A stretch of 64,000 nucleotides of DNA from positions 25,500,501 to 25,564,500 of the forward strand of contig NC_052665.1 of the NCBI RefSeq assembly GCF_016802725.1. The letters are read 5' to 3'. This DNA comes from Solenopsis invicta. Lineage: Eukaryota; Arthropoda; Insecta; Hymenoptera; Formicidae. Of the stretch, positions 45,172 to 56,756 are shown piece after piece. The first letter of the stretch is position 1. Every line of letters begins with the position of its first letter. Under the pieces are notes generated by a model. That model was not told the origin of the DNA. It saw only the letters and a list, made by a program, of their open reading frames with translations, and ran no database searches. Both the position numbers and the translations under genes were made by a program.

Positions 45172-45201
<30 letters not shown>

Positions 45202-45598
45202 GGGGGGGCTCAATAAAAATAAAAATAATGATTTTAATTGATACACATTTAAAATAACTTATTTCATTGTACTCCACATCACTCATTTTCCTCAACATTC
45301 ATATTCTGTTGAGGTGGTCTCTCAGCAGCATCTACTTCATTGTAGATCAGGTGCAAGAACTGTGGGTACTTGTGCGCACGTAGCCAGCGTGTTATGGTAT
45401 TTAGGAGACGCGCGACACCAACCCAACTTTCGTTACCCTTCTTCATCATTATTAAATAAAATATTAGATGCTGCTGAGAGACCACCACAACAGGATATGA
45501 ATGTTGAGGAAAATGAGTGATGTGGAGTACAATGAAATAAGTTATTTTAAATATGTATCAATTAAAATCATTATTTTTATTTTTATTGAGCCGCACGC

Positions 45599-45645
<47 letters not shown>

Positions 45646-45648
<3 letters not shown>

Positions 45649-45713
45649 CAGAGAGAAATTGGAGTCATTAAATACTACGGGAGTGACGAACCGTAGGGTC
45701 CTTATCTCTGCTG
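45646..45713. repeat. 68-bp hairpin module, copy 4
   Basis: Inverted partner of copy 3, with CA repeats on both sides. Confidence 0.75.
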
Positions 45714-45742
45714 ACACACACACACACACATACACACGCGCG

Positions 45743-45784
<42 letters not shown>

Positions 45785-45851
45785 CACATGGGACCAGCCC
45801 CCTACCACGTCCATGTTGTTGGTCCTGGGTTATGCCAAGAGTAGGGATATA

Positions 45852-46790
45852 CTACTGTGTTCAAAAAGTAAGATGAATTTTGTTATAAAATAAAAAATCT
45901 TTATTTATTCATTCAAATCAATTTCATCCCCTTCAAAGTATTCCCCCTCCGATACAATGCACTTATGCCAACGTTTTTTCCATTCCTCGAAACATGCCAA
46001 AAAGTCATTTCCCGGTGTAGCCTTCAAAGCGCGCAGCGATTTACGATTTTTTTGGTCTTGCCTCGCCTTTAGCACGATATTCACTCGATTGGTCGGTTGT
46101 TTCCGGATCATGAGTATAGATCCAAGTCTCATCTCCCGTAATAATGCGTTCGTTGATGTCCTGATAGTCAGAAATCATCTCTTCACAAACTTTAACGCGA
46201 CGCTCTTTTTCGAGAAAATTGAGTGTTTTTGGCACCAAACAAGATTTGACTTTTCTAAGGCCCAAATGATCCTTCAAAATTGTTTGAACTGATCCAATTG
46301 AAATGCCAACCATATCGACAAGGTCTCTAATTGTCAATCGATAATTTTCGAGCACCAATTCCTTGATTTTCTTTACGTGTTGCACATCAGTTGACGTTGA
46401 TGGTCGTCCGGAGCGTTTCAAGTCATCAGCACGTTCTTTGCCTTCTTTGAAGTCTTTGTACCACTTATAAACATTTTTCTGCGACATAGTCGATTCACCG
46501 AACATCCTCTGCAACATTTTGCACGTTTCCGCAGCCGAAATTTCATTCCGCAAACAAAATTTAATGGCACTTCTTTGCTCAACAAAATCAGACATTGTAA
46601 AAATCGCCAAAATCACTTTTTGTCGTTTAGAAAACACAAGCGTAACTATATGGCTAATGATGACATTCACATGAAATTTGGCACAGATGTCACTAACAGT
46701 AGTACCAACATAAAAATAAAACAGTTTGCTTGAATCGATTAGCGCGGAAAGTTTAAATTAAAAATTCACCTTACTTTTTGAACACAGTAG
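45852..46790 (-). mobile_element. Internally deleted mariner, 939 bp
   Basis: Ends CTACTGTGTTCAAAAAGTAA and complement, with TA at 45850-45851 and 46791-46792. The uninterrupted partner arm of the palindrome (CGCGAGTACTATATCCC near 44940) shows the empty site, confirming a TA insertion. Confidence 0.9.
45905..46595 (-). pseudogene. Mariner transposase with central deletion
   Basis: N-terminal part MSDFVEQRSAIKFCLRNE through the first Asp region TGDETWIYTHD is intact. The middle, including the second and third Asp regions, is deleted; the last 60 or so codons (CFEEWKKRWHKCIVSEGEYF) follow in another frame. Confidence 0.88.
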
Positions 46791-46973
46791 TAGTACTCGC
46801 GCAGTCCATAATTTTTCATGTTTGACTGGCTGTAGCTCAAAAACTGTCCATTATTTAGCTTTGTGCCCATTACATTTTTTGTTCAGTAGGTTATAAGCCA
46901 CAACATATTAAAAAATTACGCGATTTCACCGAAATCCAATTTCCCATATAATTAGTGCGGGGTCCTTTATCAT

Positions 46974-47143
46974 GAAGAAGATAAAATTTACGTAGAAATT
47001 TTAGATAAAGAGCCATCTTATGTTAAAAAATCTATATCCGAGATGTTACACATCAAAAATCAATTGCACTCAATAAACAAAGCGATACCGAACTCTTCTC
47101 GGATGCGTATCTTCCTATCCTCGATCGTATTCTCCCTTCTTAG
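46974..47143 (+). pseudogene. Penelope-like element, C-terminal GIY-YIG region
   Basis: Reads EILDKEPSYVKKSISEMLHI and KNQLHSINKA, then after a frameshift ELFSDAYLPILDRILPS and a stop at 47141-47143. This resembles the end of the GIY-YIG endonuclease of Penelope-like elements (RxxxEMxHIK, then an N..TD/TEL segment). Truncated upstream at the inner palindrome boundary. Confidence 0.7.
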
Positions 47144-47627
47144 ATTCGTCATCCCTTCTTCTTCTATTCCTTTCGTTCATGCCACTGAGGACATCTTGTT
47201 TCGGTCGTTGTTATTTGTATCTATTCTCACCGAGATGTAACATCCCATCTCACAATGTTGTGACACGAGTTTTGATGCTTATAGGTATTTTGTATATAAT
47301 TTTTTGCTTCGTTTTATTTCCTTTTTCTTTTTTTGAGTTTGCATAATTTTTATAATGCGTTTCTTTACAATTTTATATCTTATGACTTGTGACAGTTTTC
47401 TTTTATTTCATATTTAATTTCATTTTTATTTATTTTCCGTTTATTTCTTTCAACTATTTAATTTGTATTGTTCTCTCTCTTTCTCTCTCTCTCTTTCTCT
47501 TTGTTACAAATTTTAAAGTCATTATTTTAATATCATTTTCTTATTTATTTATTTGTTAGCAACCAATTTATGTGGTTCGTACGAAGCTCTTGTCTCTGCA
47601 CACGCTCGTTGAGGTCGTTTATTATGT
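47144..47627 (+). other. Penelope-like 3' UTR, no gene
   Basis: T-rich with a CTCTCTTTCT simple repeat near 47475-47505. No ORF. Confidence 0.5.
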
Positions 47628-47789
47628 TATTATGTTAAGACGTTGAAAGAAGATGTAAATCGCAGTTTTGCAATCTCTATTTATTCGGTAACATGTTTTT
47701 ATTTTTTATTTTTGATCTTTATTTGTTTATTTCAATAAATTTACATCTTAATTAGTGCGATTAATTTGTTGTGTTATAGACTTGTAAAT

Positions 47790-47836
47790 CTGTACTGAAG
47801 AAAGCCGTCATTAAAGGTCGAAACGTTTGCTTGACA
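47790..47836 (+). ncRNA. Possible degenerate hammerhead ribozyme (Penelope-like)
   Basis: CTGAAGAAAGCC, a short loop, then GGTCGAAACG resembles the CTGATGA ... GAAAC core of hammerheads known in Penelope-like elements. The core has A for U in CTGATGA, so it is probably inactive. An inverted copy lies at 44435-44480. Confidence 0.35.
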
Positions 47837-48125
47837 TTAAATTTAAGCTGATTTATTTATTTGCGTCTGATATCCTGCGTGGTTCTTAAACTCATTGTTT
47901 CCTGGTTTTAATTTATTTATAAAAGCCTTAACTTTTGTTTATTTAATAATTTACACTTCAATTTTTAAAGATTTTTAAAAATATTTTTTTTATCTTTTCT
48001 TCTATTTAAACAAAATATATTTTACTTGAAAAATTATTTTATAACTCCGTTATTTAAAAGAAAAATGATTATATACATTTGACTCAAATACATTGTACAT
48101 ATAAAAAAGTTGTTTTATGTCTCTT

Positions 48126-49482
48126 CCCACATAGAAATTGACTTCCAGTGGATGTCCATCGCCCTTCCATAGCTCCATGGGACGTCTATCTCCATGGTGG
48201 AAGTTAGATGGACGTCCATTAGAAGTCCATGAAACCTCCATAGCTACATGGGATTTTACTTCCATCATGGAAATTAGATGGACGTCCATTAGAAGTCCAT
48301 GAAACCTCCATAGCTCCATGAGATTTTACTTCCATCATGGAAGTCAAATAGATCTCTATTAGACATCCATCCAACCTCCATAGCTCCATGAGATTTTATT
48401 TCCATCATAAAAGCCAGATGGACGTCCATTAGAAGTCCATAAAATTTCTATAGCTTCATGAGATTTTACTTTCATCAGAAGTCAGATAGATTCCTAAAAG
48501 CGTATAATGCGCATGACGTAATCCTTATTGATCACCAAAAGTTAAACAAGGATAAAATGTTATATTACGTACATCATGCGCTCTCTTTACGGAATTTGAT
48601 CATTATTTTTTTGTCAAAACAATTATGCAACTAATTTGTTTATAACAATTATAATAACTATGACAATTAAAAAAGCGTCATGTATGTTTCTTTAGTAATT
48701 TTTCCCGGTGAATCGATTGGCGCAATCAATTCTCCTCTACAGTCATTTTTGACAATTTGTTTATAACAATTAATTGCAAAATTAACTTTGGCAACGGGCT
48801 CTTTACGTCATTAATGTTTTTTCATGCTCCGATACTATTTCTAATTGTTGTTTTTTGACTGATTTGGCCATGGGCAGAAACAGATTTTAATTATTTATAT
48901 AATTTATATTAAAAATATCTAAGGCTAAATAAACAAAGGGTTAATAAGAGTATTCGCGCGATACTCAAGATGCCAGTTTCTTCTTGTTCAAATCAGCTTT
49001 ACTTCAAATATAACTTTTTATTAACAATGTCACAAGTGTACGTTTAGCTCATGTTAAGATACTAGGTTATCGTTCCGAAGATCTTAGGTTCGAATCCCGC
49101 CAGCACCGATGCGTTTCAAAAATTTATAAAATAATACATAATTGTAATTAGTGAATACAGATTAAGCTATAAAAATAATAAAATCTGTTAAAAAAAAATT
49201 TTTTTTACCGTCCACTGAAAGTCCGAACCTCCACGGCAGACGTCCATTAATAATCCATGTAACGTCTGCTGAGACTCCATAAAGTCTCTATTAATGATCC
49301 ACGTAACGTTTAATGGACATCAATTGTTAACGTCTAATGGACGTCCAATGGACGTGCGCAATGCGGAACTGTGGATGCCTAGTGGCCGTCCATTGGATGT
49401 CCATGGAACGTCCACTGGAAGGTCCGAACCTCCACGGCAGACGTCCATTAGACGTCCATTAGAGGTTTTAGTTCTATGTGGG
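48126..49482. mobile_element. Foldback element B with GACGTCCATTAG arms and tRNA-like core
   Basis: Ends CCCACATAGAA and TTCTATGTGGG. Arms at 48130-48480 and 49200-49475 are made of degenerate units such as GGACGTCCATTAGAAGTCCA and CTCCATAGCTCCATGGG, inverted to each other. The core (about 48600-49180) matches that of foldback element A. Confidence 0.8.
49037..49112 (+). repeat. tRNA-like (SINE-type) segment, copy B
   Basis: A-box-like TTAGCTCATGTTAAGAT and B-box GGTTCGAATCCCGCC. Same family as 10995-11070 and 57469-57538. Confidence 0.65.
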
Positions 49483-49508
49483 TTACAATCATACAAAAAT
49501 AAATATAT

Positions 49509-50973
49509 GGGGCATTCCACGTAAAAGAGGTTCACCTAAAAATAAACTGTTTGGAATTTTTTAAATGATAATGAAAACATGTTAGTGGATGTATTGTATA
49601 AGGTTAATGATAAAAAAAGTAAGCATTATATGCCTTGCATCGAAGATATTGAAGGCTATTGTTTGAATTTAATAAAAAAAGTTTTTTTTTTAACATTTTT
49701 AGCTAAAATTAAAAATTTTTTAGAGACATGTTTTTTAGGATTTTTTCGTACTTTTAGATAAAAATATTAATTTTAGTGACAAAAATTTAACAGTTTCAAA
49801 AAAATTAATTTTTTAAGATTTAAATAAAAAAATGAACAATTTTATCCATTTTTAAAAATCAAAAAAAATTCTTAAAAATACTTCAGTACATGTAGAATAT
49901 TGCACCATAAAGCAAATTTTGGGATCGCGATAAGATCCTCTCGAAAACAAATATTTTTTCCAATACAAAATTTCACCCAAAAGCTAAATAATATCAATTT
50001 TTATTGGCCAATTATTTAGTACTACATAAATAACATATTTCTAATAAATAACTATAAATACAAAATAGTTGTGACGTCTGTATTATATATTACTTAGACT
50101 TATTTTTTTTAATTTTTTTTGGAAAAAAGTCTCATTCCTTATCAAAACAGAATTTTTTTTTTAATTAATTGATCTTCTCTTGCAAGAATAATTGCATGAT
50201 ATTTTAATGTAGCCAGAAAGTTTTTGGAACCAAGATTTGCATTAACGAAAACGATTCCGGGTACATTAAAAAATCATGCGATTATTCTTGCGAGAGTAGA
50301 TCAATTAATTAAAAAAAAAATTCAGTTTTGATAAGAAACGAGATTTTTTCCAAAAAAATAAAAAGAAATAAGTCTAAATAATATATAATGCAGACGTCAC
50401 AACTATTTTTTATTTTATAGTTATTTGTTAGAAATATGTTATTTACGTAGTACTAAATAACTGGCCAATAAAAATTGATATTACCTAGCTTTTGGCTAAA
50501 ATTATAATTTTTTATTGGAAAAACTATTTGTTTTTGAGAGGATCTCATTGCGATCCCAAAATTTACTTTATGGTGCAATATTCTACATGTATTGAAATAT
50601 TTTTGAGAATTTTTTCTGATTTTTAAAAATGGATAAAATTGTTCATTTTTTTATTTGAAACTTAAAAAATTACTTTTTCCGATACTATTAAATTTTTGTC
50701 ACTAAAATTAATATTTCTATCTGAAAGTACGGAAAAAATCCTAAAAAAATCATGTCTCTAAAAATTTTTTAATTTTAGCTAAAAATGTTACAAAAATTAA
50801 AAAAAATTTTTTAAATTTAAACGATAGCCTTCAATATCTTTGATGCAAGGCATATAATGCTTACTTTTTTATCATTAACCTTATACAATACATCCACTAA
50901 CATATTTTCATTATCATTTTAAAAATCCTAAACAGTTTATTTTTAGGTGGACCCCTTTCACGTGGAATGCCCC
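49509..50973. mobile_element. 1.46-kb AT-rich palindrome with GGGGCATTCCACGT ends
   Basis: Inverted arms of about 680 bp, well conserved throughout, with a unique centre near 50185-50265. Flanked by ATAT on both sides, possibly a target duplication. No credible ORF; family unknown. Confidence 0.8.
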
Positions 50974-51129
50974 ATATACTAAAATATAAATATAAATATT
51001 GTTAGAATATAAAGAGTTGATTGCAACGATTATCGATCGTATGGTCGATCTATCGATTATCGATTATCTCGTTGCTTCTTCGCTCTTGCTTCCCTCTCCC
51101 TCCTCTCGCTGAATTGAGTGACCGTGTGA

Positions 51130-51290
51130 GAACACTGATTTTAACAAGCTCGTTTAAATCTGAAGTGGACACTTTGGTTACTTTTCTTGTAAGATAAAGA
51201 TGAAGATAATATACGTTATAATATTTTAAATAAAGATAAGATAAAGCTATTTCATTATCTAGATACTATTAGTGTTGTAGCCTAAGCTAA
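51130..51290. repeat. hAT end fragment
   Basis: AAGATAAGATAAAGC, TTATCTAGATACTATTAGTG and GTGTTGTAGCC resemble the end of the hAT element at 12547. No coding remnant. Confidence 0.5.
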
Positions 51291-51444
51291 CACCACTGCA
51301 TAGCAACAAAAAGCGATTTCGTTGCTATACATATTAATTTTAGGCAAATACTTGCGCTTCGGAATCGACCGAAACGCGAGAGCAACGGAAGGCACAAATT
51401 GTCTTTCGAAACTTTTTTTTGAAAAACGTGCAGAAATCGCGACA

Positions 51445-51543
51445 ATGACGGAAGACGCAGATAATCTTTCGCCGGATGTCGTACCGTCGCCGATTCAGCG
51501 TGCAGGCGACTTGCAATTCAGGATCATCAATATGAGAGGATAA
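51445..51543 (+). CDS. Short ORF in a CpG-rich patch, unknown
   Basis: A 32-codon frame MTEDADNLSPDVVPSPIQRA with a good start context (GACAATGAC) lies in a patch (51330-51680) much richer in C and G than its surroundings. It could be a first coding exon, a small ORF or an LTR fragment; no splice donor continues it. Confidence 0.25.
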   Translation: MTEDADNLSPDVVPSPIQRAGDLQFRIINMRG

Positions 51544-51699
51544 AAAGGGCCTCCAAATCGGAAAACAGCGGAGAATAATTTGAACAACCGTCAAAGTAAC
51601 ATCACGGCCGTGCGTAACATATACATCGAGCCGTAATGCGATACGAAAGAAGATAACGCGCACTGCAGCCCAATATAACGGGGCACCTAAGAATAAATA

Positions 51700-52460
51700 C
51701 TACATGTACGACAAGAATATTTAAAAATAAATCAACATTATATTGTGATAAAAAAAGGTGTATCTTAATTAGCAACCCGTCTGAACTTGCTGCTGTCCCG
51801 TGAGTTCTAACTCTTCAGGCAAAAGCGAATCTCGAAGTAATATATATTTAGTGCTCACCCTATATTTCGTGCTCACCACACGAAAATAACATTATATAGA
51901 TAACGGCAAACACTGGATGTCTGAGTAGTTTATCCAAAGTTCAAATAAATATCACCAGGTGATAGATATTTATAAATCCTATAACTTTCATTTGAAACAT
52001 TTTTCCATTAAACTAATATTTTCCGAGATATTTTGCCGTTCCAAAACTTTTGCCACACCTTGTATATATTTATATATAGTTATATTTGATATGTATACCT
52101 TTGTATAATTATATGATATAATTATTTATATATAATTATATACAGAAATTTTTTACCAGGAGTGACTAGAGCACACAGTCTCATAAAACTGTTGGGTTTC
52201 CAATAAGAGTACGGGCTATCTCGCAATTTATTTACAAAACAATGTTTAAATTTATAATATGGTATACAGAGAATGATTCAAAGCAGAGTCGAAATGATTA
52301 TGTTTATTTAAGATTGTTAAAATTAAACCAACGCGTCTCAAAAATTGCGCTTAACTCTCATTTGCCTGTTTTTTATATGTATATTTTTTAACATAATAAT
52401 GTAACGTCGGGCTCTGTGTGATTGTTTTGAGAATTATAACACAAAAATATATTTTTAGTA
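51700..52460. other. No gene; half copy of the foldback MITE
   Basis: At about 51960-52067 the sequence resembles one arm end of the MITE at 18389-19185 (TTTTCCGAGATATTTTGCCG, CACACCTTGTATA). Otherwise AT-rich and empty. Confidence 0.5.
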
Positions 52461-52661
52461 CATCCAAGAACTTTGATTCTGTTCATGGGAAAATTTTCCA
52501 AACTGAGAAGTTGTTATCTTTCTACATACTTACAGTTCATGATTAACGTAACGACCAATAAGCTCTAGTAGTTTCATTAATCATGAACTGCGAGTATGTA
52601 GAAAGTGGTAACTTCTCAGTTTGGAAAATTTCCCCATGGACAGAATTAAAGTCCTTGGGTG
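52461..52661. repeat. 201-bp palindromic MITE, TA-flanked
   Basis: Arms of about 88 bp beginning CATCCAAGAACTTTGATTCT, with TA at 52459-52460 and 52662-52663. The loop contains ACGACCAATAAGCTCTAG, an 18-mer also present at about 988-1005. Confidence 0.8.
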
Positions 52662-53317
52662 TACATTGTTATGTAATTGATGAAAATTATCATTTTGAAT
52701 AAAAATTTCTTTAAAAGGACTCGTTCTTAAAAGATTAACTATTTAGTTTACAAACTACAACATTTAAAAATAAAAATCTTTATTTAAAAAATTAAATAAT
52801 TAAAGTTGAAAAAGTAAATTATTTTTTCGTTTGGTTTCCTTCAATTTAAATCCATAGTAATTAAATAAAGACAAAAGAAGAAAGTATTGTGATGTATGTT
52901 ATTCTTTTCTTATTATGAAAAAAATTCTGATATTTTATATATTAAAAAAGTTTTCATAATTTTAAATATATGAAAATTTCTAAAAGAAAGAAAACTTTAA
53001 ACTTTATCAATCTTCAGCAATTTTCTTTAAAAATTAAGTAAAAAAAGAAAATTTAGAATATTTTTGAATTTACACGTATTCTTACATAAAAAATTCTAGG
53101 AATGATATAAATATTTTCTCAATATGCCTGAAAAGTGTTCTAATGTGTTTAAAAAAATTTAAAAAGTTTTTTAAAAAGTAATAAAGTTTATATCGAAATT
53201 CTGAAAAATTGTGTAAAAATATTACGAAGAAAATTTTTCACCAGTTTTATATCGTCAGTATTAAAATATAAATAAAAGGAAACTAAAGATGTATATGCAT
53301 ATGTATATGTACATATG
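52662..53317. other. No gene seen
   Basis: Very AT-rich with A- and T-runs. I see no exon, repeat pair or element end. Confidence 0.4.
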
Positions 53318-53540
53318 TCAATATTCCTGAAGAAGTTGATAACGTCTTGTCAATGTTAAGGTCGACCGTTGCACACCAAACAGTCGATCTTTTGTATCAT
53401 CAAGATGGCGCTCCAAGGTGTGTCGACGAGGAGAATACAGTATACTTCCCTCGGATGTATTGAGCACAGTGCCGTAATAATTTGTTTGCATTGACTGAAA
53501 TAGCGTTCTCTTAAAAACTGTAATGTCACCTAAGTAAAAT
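53318..53540 (-). CDS. Candidate terminal exon, unidentified
   Basis: After an acceptor-like ACATTACAG (near 53540) the minus strand encodes LFQSMQTNYYGTVLNTSEG, RRHTLERHLDDTKDRL and TLTLTRRYQLLQEY, then a stop at 53318. Composition and codon use look like coding sequence against an AT-rich background. I do not recognise the family. Confidence 0.4.
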
Positions 53541-53989
53541 TTCTTTATCAAGAGTATATTATCAAAAATTAATAATACCATTATATTATAAAAATTATAT
53601 TATCAAAAATTAATAAAATCGTTATCATTATTTATACATTTCATAAATTTAATTTTTTATTAAATGCTTATAAAAATTTTACAAAAGTCATCATTTAAGA
53701 AATTAATTTTCTCCTAATCTTGTTTTAAATAATTCTACTTTAACAGCACATAATATCCTACAAATTTCGAACAAATTCGTACAATGTTATGTGTTGTTAG
53801 GGTATATTTTTGCCAAATTTTACTTTTTGGGTATATGATTCTTTTTAAATGTTTTCTTAATGTTGAAATATTTTTCAATATTCAAATAAAAAATTTTTTT
53901 CTAAAATTTGTCTAAAAATTTGTGGCCTAAGGGATATAACCTATTCAACCCATGTCTTAATACGGTACTGGCCGAGTACTCTCTTCACC

Positions 53990-54163
53990 GGCGTCCCAAC
54001 ATTCAACGGTAGCGCCAGTCGCATACTTGGCGTCCTCGTGAGGGTTTCGTGATTTTGTGTCGTTCTTCACTTTCGTAAGAGTTCCGCGGCGTCAGTGACA
54101 ACAGAAAAGCTGTGGCACGCACGTACGCAACGTGTCTTCACTATTTCCGCAGGACAATAAACG
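53990..54163 (+). other. Candidate 5' exon of a host gene
   Basis: A CpG-rich patch ends in a donor-like AAACG/GTAATG at about 54163, followed by a long AT-rich stretch that could be a first intron. No coding frame is convincing, so it would be a 5' UTR. The rest of such a gene would lie beyond the window. Confidence 0.3.
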
Positions 54164-54649
54164 GTAATGTCATTGATCTTGGTTGCGGCTTTTATGATTT
54201 TGTAACTGTATTTGCGCGCGCGCGTGTATGTGTGTGTATGTGTATGTGTTGTATGTTCGTGAGTGAGTGTGTGTATGCGCGCGCGCGAATGTAAGGGAAA
54301 ACGATAACGGCGTCCATCGGTACCTTTTTATCGAGAGGGTGAGTTTCTCGCGCTTTTGTTTCTATGTTTGTACTCGCACGCGCACAAATGGGATTAGCCG
54401 ATTTTAGGTCGTATTATTAATACTGTGAGTGTGAATTCGAGATCAAACTACAAAATTTTCAAAAATTTTCGTGCAATTTCGCATAAACGATCGTGATTTG
54501 GCTAAAATATCGTATATAATTTTGTTCTAATCTCTTCATGATTTCATCTCAGCTTGTTCTTTTACAAATAGGTATCTTAAATTGAATGAAGATTTGTAAT
54601 TAACTCGCGAATCTAGTTACTTTGGCGCACGATATTTTTCGCGTCGTTA

Positions 54650-54830
54650 ACCCAAGCGTGGACACCTGAGTACGTATTTTGTACACAATTTTTGTTCTTA
54701 ACGATAGCTATCGATATCATTGCGCAACTTTTTTTGCTATAAAACATATCTGCGCAATGACACCGACAACTATCGTTAAGAACAAAAAGCGTGTATAGAA
54801 TACATACCCTGGAGTGTTTTTACATCCCAG
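54650..54830. repeat. Hairpin MITE
   Basis: TTTTTGTTCTTAACGATAG and its complement near 54770-54788, with outer GTACAC/GTGTAT and inner CATTGCGCA/TGCGCAATG pairs. About 180 bp. Confidence 0.65.
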
Positions 54831-56750
54831 CAGCAGAAATGCTCAAGTCACAGTTGTTTTTTACTGACCAAAAATCCATATTTATTTTTCAATTGAAGGT
54901 TTCAGATCCTAACTTGTATAATAAAGCGTTTATAACCCGTACGTTCACTGTAATAATTCATTGAAACTCGTTGGAGCATTCAAAACACTCCAAGTGTTCG
55001 TTTACATAAGGTTTGTTCGCATTGCTTGAAATTAACAAAAAATCTTGTACTTGAAATGAGATAAATATATATTAGAAAAGAGAAACAATGAAAATACTGT
55101 GTACAAAAAATATAACCAATGCGAACAGATCTATAATGTAAAGATTTAAGAGTATGATAAAGCTCTGCGTACAACAGAAGAAATATGAAGAATAAATAGT
55201 AAATATTAGATCTAAAAATTAAGAATAGAGATTAAATATAACATACAACAAATATAAGACATAGATGAGTTACACGGTCATAATATAAGCTCAATAATAT
55301 AATTATTGTACTTCAGTGCATGAATCTCACAGAATAGTTGATCTAATCTATAAGAAAGTGTTCATTTATGTTTAAAGTTTGATACAGATAGTGACATGTT
55401 ATTTGGCAAAAATTTCTTCCTTTTTACCAAGAGATTATTATTTATTTAGTTATTTTTGTAGTCTTTATCTTCTTTATTGCATAAATGTAGATACATTTTT
55501 ATTAAATTAATTAATAATTTGTCATCTTTATTATATTAACCTATATTTTCATTTTTCATGTAATTTTCAAGAATATTGTTTTATCAATTTTTTCTATATT
55601 TAATGTATTCACGTAAGTAGCTATGATCAGCGATCTTCACTATTATATAAATTATATTTTATTTTTAATATTTTATCACTTTTATTTCTAATTTCTTCAT
55701 TGTGCGTTTGGTCATTCTATATCATGATTTAAAATAAAATGATTCTTAAATGATTTTTTAAAGCCCAAGAGTATATATAATATTATAAATTTGGAATAAT
55801 AATAAAAGTGTTGAATAACACATACAATATATTTGTAAGAAATTCATAAAAGACTCTAGCGAATAATTCATTTGTTAATTTATATTTATTAGGGAACATA
55901 AATATAATGAATAACTTTCGGTATTTAAAAAATACAATATTTAAGCAGTGCTAATAAGAATCAAGAGCAATTATTAACACACAATTCTAATTATGAATTC
56001 TCCCAAAATTTATTGAAACATGAATATTTCGATTTACTTTGAAATTATCGTCAGCGTAACAATATTTCCAAATTTCATGTAATTGGTCTTTAGTTCGATA
56101 ACGGTTGAGTTAATCACTAGCGAATTACTAAATCCGAAGTGACAGCTTTCATTTGTAATGTTATTTTAGAGGAAGTGAAATACTTTTTTCTGTAAATATA
56201 TATGATAAAATATTAAATTGACAAATATGTTAATTAATCAAATTGTTTAAATGTGATTCACGCGAAATAAATGAGAATGTGTAAAAATGCTCTGGATTCC
56301 AGTTTAACATACATCCGTATCATAATTTAAACCGTAGATAAGAATTTGCAAAGACAACGTGGTTATTGTTCAAGATCCGATTTTTTAAGATATGTATCCG
56401 TCCATTGTATTATACATTATGTCAACTGACCAAATATATGAGAAAACAAGTAAGAAATGTCAGGTGAGAAAGATATAAATATAAAAAATATTTATAAAAA
56501 TAAAAATAAGAATGTGACTTGTCAAACAGTAAAAAGAAAAAGTACAACTAATACAGATGTAATGAGTATGTCATACAATATATTCAATTATGTTAAGTGA
56601 AAAAGTTACTTAAATAAATAAGCATTAAAATAATAATCTCTTATAATTTTTTCAAAACTGATAAATATGATTGATGTAAGCATTCGGTATCAGTAGAGAG
56701 AAACCCAAGAGTGGCTGTTTTTATGAAACCATTGATACTTCTGTACACTA
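54831..56750. other. AT-rich, no gene seen
   Basis: No exon, repeat pair or element end found. The minus-strand frame at 54980-55174 is not supported. Confidence 0.4.
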
Positions 56751-56756
56751 CCGTCA

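Larger units (their letters stand above)
44771..46964. mobile_element. Inner palindromic element with GACCCCGCAC ends
   Basis: 19-bp inverted ends GACCCCGCACTAATTATAT, inverted arms with TG/CA microsatellites and 68-bp modules, and no ORF. No clear target duplication (AAAG on the left, CTTT on the right). It interrupts the Penelope-like sequence. Confidence 0.65.
44342..47915. repeat. 3.6-kb nested palindrome on Penelope-like sequence
   Basis: Outer arms 44342-44640 and 47628-47915 are inverted copies of a Penelope-like 3' region. Inner arms 44771-45345 and 45465-46964 (after removal of the mariner at 45852-46790) begin with GACCCCGCACTAATTATAT and its complement. The centre is at about 45345-45465. 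Confidence 0.75.

Noticed and set aside
49037..49112. Possible genuine tRNA gene
   Set aside because: A- and B-boxes are present, but acceptor and anticodon arms do not pair well and two diverged copies exist with shared flanks.
48050..49535. ORFs with RPLDVH/MDVH-type repeats
   Set aside because: They translate the tandem GGACGTCCATTAG repeats of foldback element B and occur on both strands.
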